The notes below the pieces were generated by a model that worked only from the letters and a program-made list of their open reading frames with translations, ran no database searches and was not told the DNA's origin. DNA of 64,000 nt from the NCBI GenBank assembly GCA_002500745.1, contig DLST01000003.1:154351-218350 (forward strand), in the 5' to 3' direction. Below are positions 19,349-28,744 of this stretch, piece by piece; positions within the stretch are counted from its first letter, which is position 1; each line of letters starts with the position of its first letter. The DNA comes from Sphingobacterium sp. UBA7855. Lineage in GTDB: Bacteria; Bacteroidota; Bacteroidia; Sphingobacteriales; Sphingobacteriaceae. The position numbers and the translations under genes were made by a program.

Positions 19349-20620
19349 CTAATCTAAATTTAAGTCTTTAATCTTTCTATACAAAGTTCTTTCAGAAATC
19401 CCCAACTCTTGTGCGGCAGCTTTACGCTTACCACGGTGCTTTTTTAATGCCTTCTTGATTAAATCAGATTCCTTATCAACAAGAGATAAAGATTCCTCCA
19501 CCTCTTCTGCATCCTGCAGATAGTCATCCTTTGAAACAGGATTTTTTAATACATTTGCAGCATTTGATGGCGAATGTATCGTCAAAGTCGGTGTTGTATA
19601 ATTTTCCGGCTCCGATTTCAAGTGCGGTTCGATCTCTTGATATAATTGATTAATGTATGGAGAATTTTGATCAAACGTGCTAGAATCAACGCCTTTCTGA
19701 ATCAATTCAACCACCAGTTTTTTCAGATCAACCATATCTTTCTTCATATCAAATAAAACTTTATACAGCAAATCTCTTTCTGAAAAATCCTCCTTCCCCC
19801 CATTATTTGATGGAACTACTGCAGGGAGACTCGTTCGGGATTCATTGGGCAAATAGTTTTGGAGTGTATATGCATCTACCACACGTTCTTTCTCCAGAAC
19901 AGCGATTTGTTCGGCAACGTTTTTCAGTTGACGCACATTACCAGGCCAACTATAGTTGCGTAGCATATTCTGAGCATCGTCCGTCAATTGAACACCAGGA
20001 GTACGGTACTTTTCAGAAAAGTCCACGATAAACTTACGGAATAATAAGTTGACATCTTCAGGACGCTCACGTAAAGAGGGCACACGCAAGGGTACAGTAT
20101 TTAAACGATAATAAAGATCTTCGCGAAATCTACCCTTTTGTACAGCTTCAAAAACATTCACATTTGTAGCGGCAACGACACGAACATTTGTTTTCTGCAC
20201 TTTGGATGATCCGACCCTTATATACTCTCCAGACTCCAGCACACGTAACAATCGTGCTTGCGTCCCTAAAGGTAACTCACCAACCTCATCTAAAAAAATC
20301 GTACCACCGTCAACGACTTCAAAATAGCCCTTTCTAGCTTCATGTGCTCCCGTAAAAGAACCTTTTTCGTGACCAAATAACTCGGAGTCAATGGTTCCTT
20401 CTGGTATAGCCCCACAGTTGACCGCAATAAAGGGGCCATGCTTACGTGAACTCAATTGATGGATAATATGCGAAAAAACTTCTTTACCACTACCACTCTC
20501 ACCTTGTATTAATACGGAAATATCTGTCGGAGCCACTTGTCGCGCAATATCAATTGCCCGATTCAACAATGGCGAATTACCGATAATCCCAAATCTATTC
20601 TTTATATCTTGGTTATCCAT
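19349..20620 (-). CDS. Sigma-54-dependent transcriptional activator (AAA+ and Fis-type HTH)
   Basis: The 423-residue enhancer-binding protein lacks an N-terminal receiver domain. The AAA+ domain starts almost at once: Walker A GESGSGKE at 40-47, the sigma-54 contact loop GSFTGA at 87-92 (the usual GAFTGA with Ser at position 2), Walker B GGTIFLDEVGE, and the arginine-finger region FREDLYYRLN. A variable linker of about 100 residues follows, then a Fis-type helix-turn-helix at the C-terminus (KAAAQELGISERTLYRKIKDL). It is encoded between miaB and lptE. The targets are unknown; an envelope-stress role is only suggested by neighbours. Confidence 0.93.
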   Translation of the reverse strand: MDNQDIKNRFGIIGNSPLLNRAIDIARQVAPTDISVLIQGESGSGKEVFSHIIHQLSSRKHGPFIAVNCGAIPEGTIDSELFGHEKGSFTGAHEARKGYFEVVDGGTIFLDEVGELPLGTQARLLRVLESGEYIRVGSSKVQKTNVRVVAATNVNVFEAVQKGRFREDLYYRLNTVPLRVPSLRERPEDVNLLFRKFIVDFSEKYRTPGVQLTDDAQNMLRNYSWPGNVRQLKNVAEQIAVLEKERVVDAYTLQNYLPNESRTSLPAVVPSNNGGKEDFSERDLLYKVLFDMKKDMVDLKKLVVELIQKGVDSSTFDQNSPYINQLYQEIEPHLKSEPENYTTPTLTIHSPSNAANVLKNPVSKDDYLQDAEEVEESLSLVDKESDLIKKALKKHRGKRKAAAQELGISERTLYRKIKDLNLD

Positions 20621-20656
20621 AAATTTCCAGTTGGAAATAAAATAATCTAAGTTAGC

Positions 20657-22093
20657 TTAATCAACAATTTTTCCTAACAGCGTAGCAGAAGTACATGATT
20701 CAACAAGGACATTCACATAGTCCCCTTGTTTAAATCGAGGATCTATTGGAAAAACAACTAATGCATTTTGGTCATTACGTCCACAGAAATCGAACTCAGA
20801 TCGTTTTGAAAACCCTTCAATGAGTACCTTACAGACTTTCCCAACAAATTGTTGATAACGATACAAACTATGATCGCGTTGTTTATTGATAACTTCCGTC
20901 AAACGCCGTTTTTTAACATCTTCAGGAATATCATCTGCATATCTTTTCGCCGCCAATGTGCCCGGTCTTTCCGAATAAGCAAACATATAAGCGAAATCAT
21001 ACTTCACATAGTCCATCATAGAAAGTGTATCCTGATGCTCTTCTTCCGTTTCCGTGCAGAAACCAGTAATGACATCAGTAGAAATAGCACATTCCGGTAT
21101 AATACGACGAATTGCATCGACACGCTCCATATACCACGCGCGATCATACGTACGGTTCATCAATTCCAATACTCTGGAATTCCCAGATTGAACAGGCAAA
21201 TGAATATAATTACAGATATTTTCATGTGATGCTATCGCATACAATACCTCATCCGTAATATCTTTTGGATGAGAAGTTGAAAAACGAACACGCAGCAGCG
21301 GGCTGATTTCTGCAACCATCGTAAGCAAAGTAGCAAAAGTGACCGTTTCGCTAGGGACATCGCCTTCTGCTAGAGGAGCAGTATATTTATAGGAATCGAC
21401 ATTTTGTCCCAACAACGTAACTTCCTTGTAACCCGCATTAAAAAGATCTTGAGCTTCCTTCACGATAGAATGCGGATCACGACTACGTTCGCGGCCCCGT
21501 GTGAAAGGAACCACACAGAAAGAACACATATTATCACAACCGCGCATAATTGAAATAAAAGCGGTGACGCCATTTGAATTCAAACGAACAGGATTGATAT
21601 CAGCATACGTTTCCTCTCTTGATAATAAAACGTTTACGGCTTTAGCACCATCGTCAACCTGATCAATCAAATTTGGCAAATCACGATAAGCATCTGGTCC
21701 CACCACAACATCAACTAATTTTTCTTCTTCCAGAAACTTCGACTTTAGACGCTCGGCCATACAACCCAATACACCTACGATCATCCCAGGATTTTTTGCT
21801 TTAGCAGCTTCAAACTCCTTTAACCTATTACGAACACGTTGTTCGGCATTCTCGCGAATCGAACAGGTATTAATAAAAACAACATCAGCCTCCTGATAGT
21901 TCTTGGTAGTCTCAAATCCTTTATCCAACAAAATAGAAGCAACAATCTCACTATCCGAGAAATTCATCTGGCAACCGTAACTTTCAATATAAAGTTTACG
22001 GCCAGTGCTTAAAGTCGGATCCTGTTCCAATAATAATGCCTCACCCTGACGAGATTCGTCGTGTTCCTTAGTGGTATGTGTTAAATCTAGCAT
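20657..22093 (-). CDS. miaB: tRNA-2-methylthio-N6-dimethylallyladenosine synthase
   Basis: This 478-residue radical-SAM methylthiotransferase modifies A37 of tRNAs reading UNN codons. The N-terminal domain carries the auxiliary cluster cysteines ([34 protein letters not shown]). The radical-SAM motif is [22 protein letters not shown], followed by [12 protein letters not shown] and [22 protein letters not shown] domain closes the protein. It is the first gene of the operon miaB, sigma-54 activator, lptE, TPR protein, secG. Confidence 0.96.
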   Translation of the reverse strand: MLDLTHTTKEHDESRQGEALLLEQDPTLSTGRKLYIESYGCQMNFSDSEIVASILLDKGFETTKNYQEADVVFINTCSIRENAEQRVRNRLKEFEAAKAKNPGMIVGVLGCMAERLKSKFLEEEKLVDVVVGPDAYRDLPNLIDQVDDGAKAVNVLLSREETYADINPVRLNSNGVTAFISIMRGCDNMCSFCVVPFTRGRERSRDPHSIVKEAQDLFNAGYKEVTLLGQNVDSYKYTAPLAEGDVPSETVTFATLLTMVAEISPLLRVRFSTSHPKDITDEVLYAIASHENICNYIHLPVQSGNSRVLELMNRTYDRAWYMERVDAIRRIIPECAISTDVITGFCTETEEEHQDTLSMMDYVKYDFAYMFAYSERPGTLAAKRYADDIPEDVKKRRLTEVINKQRDHSLYRYQQFVGKVCKVLIEGFSKRSEFDFCGRNDQNALVVFPIDPRFKQGDYVNVLVESCTSATLLGKIVD

Positions 22094-22322
22094 AGCTCGC
22101 TATTCAATAGAATATAATTTTTATTATTTAATGAAGTCAACCCCCGTGCAGAAATCCATAATTTGATCAATTAATTTCCTATCAATGGTTGTTTCAAAGA
22201 TTACAAAGTTAGAAATTTAAATCCATATAATGACAGTTTGTCAGACAGAAATATGATTTATGAATTGTCACATTTTAGGTCTAAATGAATCACATTAGGA
22301 ATTTTTACCCGCTATATTCCAC
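22094..22322. other. miaB upstream region
   Basis: No gene was found. A minus-strand TAACTTTG at 22204-22211 fits the -7 consensus about 110 nt ahead of miaB. The last part borders the OmpA terminator. Confidence 0.4.
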
Positions 22323-22355
22323 AAAAAAAGCGTTGAGTTTATCAACGCTTTTTTT
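22323..22355 (-). terminator. Intrinsic terminator of the OmpA-family gene
   Basis: AAAAAAAGCGTTGA and TCAACGCTTTTTTT pair perfectly over 14 bp with a 5-nt loop, giving a GC-core stem with a T-run on either strand. It lies 50 nt past the stop of the minus-strand gene. Confidence 0.9.
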
Positions 22356-22404
22356 GATTAAACATCAAATAGTACAAATCGGAAAGACTAGAGTCTTAAA
22401 CCGG

Positions 22405-23094
22405 TTATTGTCCTGCCTGTTGCTTCGCTTCTTTTTTCATTTGGTCGCCCGCTACGATGACAATCTCGACGCGACGGTTTTGTGCACGTCCCGCTTCTGT
22501 ATCATTACTTGCAATTGGTTCGGAGAAATTTCTGCCTTCTGTACGGATACGTGATGAAGCCAAACCTTTAGATACGGCAAAAGCACGCACTGAATTCGCA
22601 CGATCCAAAGACACCTTTTCATTTGCAGCCAATGTACCTACATTATCGGTATGTCCGATTACCAAAATTTCAGTACCCTGTTCTTTATTCAATGTAGTGA
22701 CCAAATTAGCAATATTATCTTTGGCAGATGCTTTAAGATCTGATTTATTAAAGTCAAATAAAATACCTGAATCGAACTTAACAACGATACCCTCTGCAGA
22801 CTGCGTAACTTCAGCTCCTTCAACAGTTTTAGAAATCTCAGCTGCTTGCTTATCCATTTTTTTACCAATCAATACACCAGCAGCACCACCAATTGCAGCA
22901 CCGGCCAAAGTACCAATTGCCGTATTACCGGCTTTCCCTCCGATTAATGCACCCAATGCACCCCCGGCAACACCACCAATAACTCCGCCTTTAGTGGCAT
23001 TATTCGTATTTTGGATGGTAGAACAACTTCCAAATAACATAGCTGAGGTTGCAACCGTCAAACCAAATACAGCCAATTTTCTATTCATTTTCAT
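22405..23094 (-). CDS. OmpA-family lipoprotein with glycine-zipper region
   Basis: From the ATG at 23094 the product has 229 residues. The signal peptide has lipobox FGSC (about residue 23). A glycine-zipper segment (GGVIGGVAGGALGALIGGKAG and a repeat) at about 38-85 may insert in membrane. The C-terminal OmpA domain has DFNKSDLKASAKDNIANLV and the peptidoglycan-binding GHTDNVG plus LASSRIRTEGRNFSEPIASN. It probably anchors the outer membrane to peptidoglycan. The ATG at 23094 starts a proper signal peptide, unlike the longer upstream extension. Confidence 0.9.
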   Translation of the reverse strand: MKMNRKLAVFGLTVATSAMLFGSCSTIQNTNNATKGGVIGGVAGGALGALIGGKAGNTAIGTLAGAAIGGAAGVLIGKKMDKQAAEISKTVEGAEVTQSAEGIVVKFDSGILFDFNKSDLKASAKDNIANLVTTLNKEQGTEILVIGHTDNVGTLAANEKVSLDRANSVRAFAVSKGLASSRIRTEGRNFSEPIASNDTEAGRAQNRRVEIVIVAGDQMKKEAKQQAGQ

Positions 23095-23292
23095 ATGTAT
23101 GCGATCTAAGACTTTATATTTAAACTTATACAGCTCTACTAAAATCAAACTAAGTGCCAAAAGATATTTTTATCAACTTTTTTGTTACCAGACAATGAAA
23201 AAAGTACTATTAAATTTCCTATATGCAGTCAAAACGCTACATTACTAACTCATTTTTATTTAATAGAACATTAGCTATAAACATAAACTGTT

Positions 23293-24045
23293 CTATTTCT
23301 CCTGTGTCTTCACTTCAATATCTGGCAATAATGAGCCTTTAGGTCTCCCCTTCGCATCAAAATCTTCCATAGACTGTTGCACGTAATGCATCAAATCATA
23401 TTGCCCCCAATGTTCAGCGAGATCAAAAGATGGACGATAACGTATCATAAAAGCATCCAGCTCAGCACTGTCTAGTTTCGTCAGATTCTTAACAGCTTCA
23501 CGGGAAAAAATACGGTCAACTTGCAACTCCTCTTTCTCTCTATCCATAAATCGTCCAAAGCGCTTTGCATTCTTAGCCTCGCGCCCAAAAAGATTATAAA
23601 GTGCAGTGGCCGGACTACCTAAATAAGTTCCGAACTTATTTTTACCTCCATTATAAACACCCTTTTTAGAATAGTTATTCATTGCATCGTTTAATTCAGC
23701 TTCTTTTGTCTTCCTTTCCACAATAACAGTCTCCAATCGTATGCCCTCCTGCAATTCCACATAAAACTCATTCAAATTGGTCAAGACAGTCTTTACGGGC
23801 GAATACCCCACTTTAGTGAAAGACAACGAATCTCCCACTGATGCGTCGATTGTAAACACACCGAAAGAATTGGTCAGCGTAGATCTATGCGTACGCAGAT
23901 TGATTACCACCGCATCCCCAATGCGATTACCATTATCCTTTTGTAAAACCATACCCGAAACCTTCTGCTGTTGCTGAGCAGTAGCGCCGAAATAGGTAAA
24001 TAAAAGTAAAAAAAAACCTATTATCTGCATCTGTAATATTTTCAT
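23293..24045 (-). CDS. Secreted CarboxypepD-regulatory-like domain protein
   Basis: The product has 250 residues from the ATG at 24045. A signal peptide (FFLLLFTYFGATAQ) precedes a carboxypeptidase-regulatory-like beta-sandwich (VSGMVLQKDNGNRIGDAV ... VGYSPVKTV) at about residues 28-110. The C-terminal half is charged and helical with KNAKRFGRFMDREKEE. It resembles Bacteroidota proteins annotated only as carboxypeptidase-like regulatory domain proteins. It has no barrel, so it is not a receptor. A small inverted repeat overlaps the stop codon (23262-23297). Function unknown. Confidence 0.78.
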   Translation of the reverse strand: MKILQMQIIGFFLLLFTYFGATAQQQQKVSGMVLQKDNGNRIGDAVVINLRTHRSTLTNSFGVFTIDASVGDSLSFTKVGYSPVKTVLTNLNEFYVELQEGIRLETVIVERKTKEAELNDAMNNYSKKGVYNGGKNKFGTYLGSPATALYNLFGREAKNAKRFGRFMDREKEELQVDRIFSREAVKNLTKLDSAELDAFMIRYRPSFDLAEHWGQYDLMHYVQQSMEDFDAKGRPKGSLLPDIEVKTQEK

Positions 24046-24146
24046 CCTATTATCTCTCTTCAATTATGCCAATTAGTTTTAGCTTACAGCAGTTTCATTG
24101 GATCCAATAGCACACGCTCAAGATAGCATGCACAGTTATTTTCAAC

Positions 24147-24169
24147 CGTATAAAATTGTATTTTATACG
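24147..24169. repeat. AT-rich palindrome upstream of the CarboxypepD-like gene
   Basis: CGTATAAAAT-tgt-ATTTTATACG is a perfect 10-bp inverted repeat with a 3-nt centre, about 100 nt ahead of the ATG at 24045 and 73 nt past the stop of the preceding minus-strand gene. It could be an operator or the end structure of that transcript. Confidence 0.45.
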
Positions 24170-24241
24170 TTAGCTATTGACTAAAATTAATAATAGTTGG
24201 ACACTTGTACTGTTAAAAAAGTTTAAATATTCTTATGTACG

Positions 24242-24640
24242 CTACTTGTAAGGATAAAAAACAAAATTGGCCCCTTCCGCAACCACAACAAACAGACACA
24301 TAAAATCTTTAGCAGGTTTATAGTTCTGAATAAAGGACGATTTACGATCTTCCTGTATGATATCCTTCGAAACAAACTCTTCTAGGGTGGACGCATTAAT
24401 TGTCCATTTTGTATCCAGCTCCTTGCGATCCAATATAACCTCGCCAACAGAGACATCATGCTGATGAGCGATGAAAATGGGGTATTCAGAATACCCTTCT
24501 TCCACGATTTCCAACGCTACCTCGCGGATAGATTCACTATAAAAATCGAGATCGACCTGCAGGCTCTTTAATGGACTTTGTCCTGTAGATGTTGTATTTT
24601 CCCCTCTTGCAGACCCTGCAAATAAATCTTCTACTTCCAT
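24242..24640 (-). CDS. Conserved hypothetical protein
   Basis: This is a 132-residue soluble acidic protein without signal peptide or membrane segment. Predicted segments alternate helix (YSESIREVALEIVEEGYSE) and strands (PIFIAHQHDVSVGEVI, FMCLFVVVAEGANFVFYPY). I know no function for it. It starts 7 bp after the rlmD stop and so is likely co-transcribed and perhaps translationally coupled with rlmD. Confidence 0.75.
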   Translation of the reverse strand: MEVEDLFAGSARGENTTSTGQSPLKSLQVDLDFYSESIREVALEIVEEGYSEYPIFIAHQHDVSVGEVILDRKELDTKWTINASTLEEFVSKDIIQEDRKSSFIQNYKPAKDFMCLFVVVAEGANFVFYPYK

Positions 24641-24647
24641 AATGGTA

Positions 24648-26060
24648 CTATAACTTTTTCAATTCCAATAAAACGACATTCTCAACATGTTGCGTATGCG
24701 GAAACATGTCCACCGGTTTAATACGCTTTACCTCATATTTCTCCGCTAACAACAGAAGATCTCTCGCCTGCGTAGCAGCATTACAACTTACATATACGAT
24801 ACGCGGAGATTCCATTTCCAACAAACGTGCCACAACATCAGCATGCATTCCTGCACGTGGCGGGTCTGTAATCACCACATCAGGTTTACCATGTTCGGCA
24901 ATGAAGGAAGGGGTCAAAACATCCTTCATATCACCAGCATAGAACTTTGTATTCGTAATATTATTGATGGACGAATTGACTTGTGCATCTTCAATAGCTG
25001 TAGGAACATACTCTACACCCACAACTTCTCGGGCTTGCTTAGCAACAAAATTTGCTATCGTACCAGCACCCGTATACAAATCATATACCAATTCATCGCC
25101 ATTCAGATCGGCAAAATCACGGGTGATTTTATATAACTCGTAAGCTTGTGCAGAATTCGTTTGATAGAAAGATTTAGGTCCAACTTTATACCGTAATCCT
25201 TCCATCTCTTCATAAATGAAATCACGCCCGGCGTAGATATGGATGTCTTGATCAAAGATCGTATCATTGCGTTTCTGATTGACAATATATAATAGCGAAG
25301 TGATTTGTGGGAACTTTTCCTTGACATAATTCATCAGCAATTCGACCTGCCCCTCTTCCGGATAAGCAAAAACAACGATCACCATCATCTCTCCAGTAGA
25401 AGAAATGCGGATAATCAAATTACGCAAAACACCTGTATGCTCACGCAAATCGTAAAAGGTAATGCCTTGGCCAAGTGCAAAATCACGAATTGAATTGCGA
25501 ACTTGGTTTGAAGGGTCTTCTTGCAAATAACAATGATCAATATCTAAGATTTTATCAAAACGTCCCGGCACGTGAAATCCCAAAGCATTCATTTCCAATA
25601 CAGACGCATCTTCATCTACAGAAGTCAACCACTTTTTATTTGAAAAAGTGTACTCCAATTTATTCCTATAATATTCCGTTTGCACCGAGCCTAATATAGG
25701 CTCCATAGCAGATGTATCAACCTTCCCAATACGCGATAAGGCATTATCAACAGACTGTTGCTTAAATTTCAATTGAGCATCATAGGTCATATGCTGCCAC
25801 TTACATCCGCCACAAACTCCAAAGTGCTCACAAAAAGGATTTACACGATAAGATGAGGCTTCTTTTAAAGCAGTTACCCGAGCTTCTGCAAAATTCTTTT
25901 TCTTGCGCATAAGCTCCACGTCAACAACATCTCCCGGAACAGCTTTTTCAACAAACAAAACCAAATCTTCGGTTTTTCCAACACCTCTACCCTCTTCGGC
26001 AATATCAATGATGGCAATATCTTTCAAGAACTTTTTATCTTGCGGAATTCTTCTACTCAT
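24648..26060 (-). CDS. rlmD: 23S rRNA (uracil-5-)-methyltransferase RlmD
   Basis: From the ATG at 26060 the product has 470 residues. An N-terminal TRAM domain (about 12-65) is followed by the iron-sulfur cysteines CEHFGVCGGCKWQH. The SAM-binding motif is VYDLYTGAGTIANFVAKQA. The catalytic motifs are DPPRAGMH and the nucleophile loop VYVSCNAATQARDL. It methylates a uridine of 23S rRNA (U1939 in E. coli). A -7 promoter element TATTTTTG lies only 6 nt before the ATG, suggesting a nearly leaderless mRNA. The family is split into RlmD and RlmCD; the exact target base is inferred. Confidence 0.93.
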   Translation of the reverse strand: MSRRIPQDKKFLKDIAIIDIAEEGRGVGKTEDLVLFVEKAVPGDVVDVELMRKKKNFAEARVTALKEASSYRVNPFCEHFGVCGGCKWQHMTYDAQLKFKQQSVDNALSRIGKVDTSAMEPILGSVQTEYYRNKLEYTFSNKKWLTSVDEDASVLEMNALGFHVPGRFDKILDIDHCYLQEDPSNQVRNSIRDFALGQGITFYDLREHTGVLRNLIIRISSTGEMMVIVVFAYPEEGQVELLMNYVKEKFPQITSLLYIVNQKRNDTIFDQDIHIYAGRDFIYEEMEGLRYKVGPKSFYQTNSAQAYELYKITRDFADLNGDELVYDLYTGAGTIANFVAKQAREVVGVEYVPTAIEDAQVNSSINNITNTKFYAGDMKDVLTPSFIAEHGKPDVVITDPPRAGMHADVVARLLEMESPRIVYVSCNAATQARDLLLLAEKYEVKRIKPVDMFPHTQHVENVVLLELKKL

Positions 26061-26066
26061 AGGATG

Positions 26067-26074
26067 CAAAAATA
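26067..26074 (-). promoter_or_regulatory. rlmD promoter -7 element (TATTTTTG)
   Basis: On the minus strand TATTTTTG ends 6 nt before the rlmD ATG at 26060. Transcription would start within about 2 nt of the start codon. Confidence 0.6.
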
Positions 26075-26293
26075 CAATTTTTATAACGATTTTTCACCTG
26101 CACATTTTTTTTATAAGCATTGATTATCACGATGATAAAGTAACTCTTCACATACTAGCGGCGTAGTATAGGGGATAATGGAGCAATTAAATATCTACCA
26201 ACGTAAATATGAAAAAGCAAATCATAAGAAAGGAACAACATTGAAAAAGGAGAGTGCCGGCCATTGGAGCAGCAATGACAGCGTTAACGAAAT

Positions 26294-26869
26294 TTATTGA
26301 ACAGTTGCCTGAACAAGATAAGGCAGGATTTCCTTCTGAAAGGATATAAAATTTTTACGCACATCGGCATCCGAAACCGCTGTAAACGCAAATGAAAACA
26401 CAATACTTTTACTGGATTTAATCAGAAAGGTTAACTTCTCTTCACTAATCGCTTCATTAATTTTTTCATTTTGGATGAATGTACTTAAGAGCAGAAACTC
26501 CAAATCTTCTGAAAGCGTTTTTAGGTATTCCTGAGCATTCGCAGATTCCCGAATAAACTCCCATCCGATCAACTCATTGCAAACAGTATAGGTAAGTCGA
26601 CTTACCCGCAAAATAGTAAAGCCCAAAAAGGAAGCCATATCATCTTCATATTTGGTCGTTTTTAAAATATCCTGCAAGCTCGCACGAAGATAGTCCATCA
26701 AGATGGCATGCAAAATCATTTCTTTGCTATCAAAATATTTGTACACAGTAGCTTTCGCTATGTTGGCCTTTTTCGCCAAAGTATTCACACTGGTCTTATG
26801 ATAACCATTCTGACGAAAAAGCTCCCGTGCTGTTCTTTTTATTGATTCAATGATATGATCTGGTTCCAT
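26294..26869 (-). CDS. TetR/AcrR-family transcriptional regulator
   Basis: The 191-residue protein has an N-terminal TetR helix-turn-helix at about 10-55 (ARELFRQNGYHKTSVNTLAKKANIAKATVYKYFDSKEMIL split over the motif) and a variable helical ligand-binding domain. It lies alone between rlmD and pheS, with no efflux genes nearby, so its ligand and target are unknown; autoregulation is usual for the family. Confidence 0.92.
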   Translation of the reverse strand: MEPDHIIESIKRTARELFRQNGYHKTSVNTLAKKANIAKATVYKYFDSKEMILHAILMDYLRASLQDILKTTKYEDDMASFLGFTILRVSRLTYTVCNELIGWEFIRESANAQEYLKTLSEDLEFLLLSTFIQNEKINEAISEEKLTFLIKSSKSIVFSFAFTAVSDADVRKNFISFQKEILPYLVQATVQ

Positions 26870-26922
26870 GTAATTTTATAATAGGCATATCGAATTTCAG
26901 CCACAAGATCAAAGACTAAAAA

Positions 26923-26970
26923 GCACCATATTATTCCCAGACTTCGTCATAATAGAGAATAATATGATGC
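26923..26970 (-). terminator. Intrinsic terminator of pheS
   Basis: GCACCATATTATTC and GAATAATATGATGC pair over 14 positions with one mismatch; on the minus strand the stem is followed by TTTTTAG. It lies about 23 nt beyond the pheS stop. Confidence 0.8.
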
Positions 26971-26992
26971 AATATTAGTTTTATACATTAAT

Positions 26993-28033
26993 TTATATTA
27001 ATTCCGTCTCAAATTGAGCTAAGAAACGCGTATCGTTCTCAGAGAAAAGACGCAAGTCCTTAATTACATATTTCAAATTAGTGATACGTTCGATACCCAT
27101 ACCAAATGCAAAGCCCGCGTATTTTTTACTATCGATACCACAATTGTCAAGAACATTAGGATCCACCATACCACAACCTAGAATCTCAACCCAGCCAGAG
27201 TATTTACACAGATTACATCCAGCACCTTTACAAATGGTACAAGAAATATCCATTTCTGCTGAAGGCTCCGTAAAAGGAAAATATGAAGGACGGAAACGTA
27301 CTTTTGTACCTTCACCGTACATTTCTTGGACAAAATGATATAGAGTTTGTTTCAAATCAGCAAAAGAAACATTTTCATCTACATACAAACCTTCCACCTG
27401 ATGAAAGAAACAATGCGCACGTGCCGAAATAGCCTCATTTCTATAAACACGACCCGGCATAATGGCACGGAACGGAGGTTGACCAGCTTCCATTAATCGT
27501 ACCTGAACAGAAGAAGTATGCGTTCTCAAGGTAATATCATTACCTTCTTGTTTCTTGATAAAGAACGTATCTTGCATATCACGCGCAGGATGCTCTGGAG
27601 GAAAATTTAAGGCCGAGAAGTTGTGCCAGTCGTCTTCGATTTCTGGGCCTTCTGAAACAACAAAACCTAATTTCTTGAAAATTTCAACGATTTCTTTACG
27701 AACCAAGGAGATTGGATGTCTAGATCCCAGCTGAAATCCCTGCCCCGGTAAAGTTAAATCGCCCTCAAACTGTTCAGATTTTTGCTTCTCTCCAGTTCCG
27801 AATTTTTCTTGTGCTTCCTTAAACGTATTTTCTGCCAACTGCTTAAATTCGTTCAACACTTTACCCAAAGCACGTTTCTCTTCAGGTGTAACCGTTTTGA
27901 ATTCATCAAAAAGATTCTTCACAATCCCTTTGGAAACCAAAAACCTCAATCTGAAATTTTCTACATCGGCTGAAGAAGTTGGCGAAAACGCCTTAATTTC
28001 CTCAGTATACTGCGTAATTCTATCTTGCAACAT
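26993..28033 (-). CDS. pheS: Phenylalanyl-tRNA synthetase alpha subunit
   Basis: From the ATG at 28033 the product has 346 residues: an N-terminal coiled-coil arm that binds tRNA (about 1-95), then the class II catalytic domain. Motifs include HPISLVRKEIVEIFKKLGF, motif 2 region RTHTSSVQVR, RVYRNEAISARAHCFFHQVEGL, RFRPSYFPFTEPSAEMD and motif 3 GFAFGMGIERI. It charges tRNA-Phe with the beta subunit; pheT is not adjacent. The ATG at 28033 fits the family N-terminus MLQDRI; upstream in-frame ATGs at 28054 and 28048 overlap or precede the promoter. Confidence 0.96.
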   Translation of the reverse strand: MLQDRITQYTEEIKAFSPTSSADVENFRLRFLVSKGIVKNLFDEFKTVTPEEKRALGKVLNEFKQLAENTFKEAQEKFGTGEKQKSEQFEGDLTLPGQGFQLGSRHPISLVRKEIVEIFKKLGFVVSEGPEIEDDWHNFSALNFPPEHPARDMQDTFFIKKQEGNDITLRTHTSSVQVRLMEAGQPPFRAIMPGRVYRNEAISARAHCFFHQVEGLYVDENVSFADLKQTLYHFVQEMYGEGTKVRFRPSYFPFTEPSAEMDISCTICKGAGCNLCKYSGWVEILGCGMVDPNVLDNCGIDSKKYAGFAFGMGIERITNLKYVIKDLRLFSENDTRFLAQFETELI

Positions 28034-28041
28034 AATTAAAG

Positions 28042-28049
28042 CAAACATA
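28042..28049 (-). promoter_or_regulatory. pheS promoter -7 element (TATGTTTG)
   Basis: TATGTTTG on the minus strand ends 8 nt before the ATG at 28033. It supports that start and a very short leader. Confidence 0.6.
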
Positions 28050-28177
28050 GCCAAAATTTCGGCGAAAAAGAAAATTTATGGACATTCGCCGATCATGGAC
28101 ACAACATCAGCTTTAGATAATTGAAAAACGAAATGCAGCCAATTATGCTGTACGAGTAGTCAAAATGTATTATAAAC

Positions 28178-28201
28178 AAAAAAGCAGACTTATTTGCCTG
28201 C
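28178..28201 (-). terminator. Intrinsic terminator after ssb
   Basis: On the minus strand GCAGGC and GTCTGC form a 6-bp stem (one G-U pair) with a 6-nt loop, followed by TTTTTTG. It lies about 65 nt past the ssb stop and ends the mutY-ssb operon. Confidence 0.75.
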
Positions 28202-28266
28202 CTTTATAAATATCATCGATTGATTACCAAAGTCAAGTTTTTACATAAACATCACTTTTTACAGAT

Positions 28267-28725
28267 TTAAAATGGCAAGGGATTATCCTCTTGATCATTT
28301 TCGGTAAAATCAACTTCAACTTCTTTATCTTCCACCTTTTGTGCCTGCGTATTGGATGTATTGCCCGCAGCTGTACCAGTGTTCGGCTCAAAATCTGATT
28401 TACGACCCAAAAGTGTAAAAGTTTCTGCAACTACCTCCGTAGCGTATCGTCTAATACCTTCCTTATCTTCATAAGTACGCGTCCTTAATCGGCCTTCAAT
28501 ATAAACTAACTTCCCCTTTGTTAGATATTTCACAGCCACGTCAGCCAGACCTCGCCACATTACAATATTGTGCCATTCGGTTTGCTCCACCCTTTTTCCA
28601 TCTTTATTATAGGTTTCGGATGTTGCCAATGGGAAACTGGCAACAGAGACATTGCCTTCTAAATAACGAATTTCGGGATCTTTTCCAAGATGTCCCACTA
28701 AAATGACTTTGTTAACTCCTGACAT
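28267..28725 (-). CDS. ssb: Single-stranded DNA-binding protein
   Basis: The 152-residue protein has an N-terminal OB fold (VNKVILVGHLGKDPEIRY ... VEQTEWHNIVMW, KGKLVYIEGRLRTRTYEDKEG) at about 1-110 and a disordered acidic C-terminal tail ending DNPLPF. The terminal hydrophobic-acidic tip is the partner-recruiting sequence of SSB; here Leu-Pro-Phe replaces the usual Ile-Pro-Phe. It coats single-stranded DNA in replication and repair. It lies 19 bp after mutY, so DNA-repair genes are paired in one transcript. Confidence 0.95.
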   Translation of the reverse strand: MSGVNKVILVGHLGKDPEIRYLEGNVSVASFPLATSETYNKDGKRVEQTEWHNIVMWRGLADVAVKYLTKGKLVYIEGRLRTRTYEDKEGIRRYATEVVAETFTLLGRKSDFEPNTGTAAGNTSNTQAQKVEDKEVEVDFTENDQEDNPLPF

Positions 28726-28744
28726 AATTTAAAAGCATAAATGG

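Noticed and set aside
20849..21229. 126-codon plus-strand frame inside miaB
   Set aside because: Antisense shadow of strongly conserved miaB codons; no independent protein features.
22457..23248. 263-codon plus-strand frame antisense to the OmpA-family gene
   Set aside because: It mirrors a well-supported OmpA lipoprotein on the minus strand; its Pro/Ala-rich product is what antisense glycine-zipper codons give.
26178..26300. 40-codon plus-strand frame (starts MEQLNIYQRKYEK) between rlmD and the TetR gene
   Set aside because: Charged peptide with no promoter or family support, overlapping the TetR stop; too weak to call, though a small peptide cannot be excluded.
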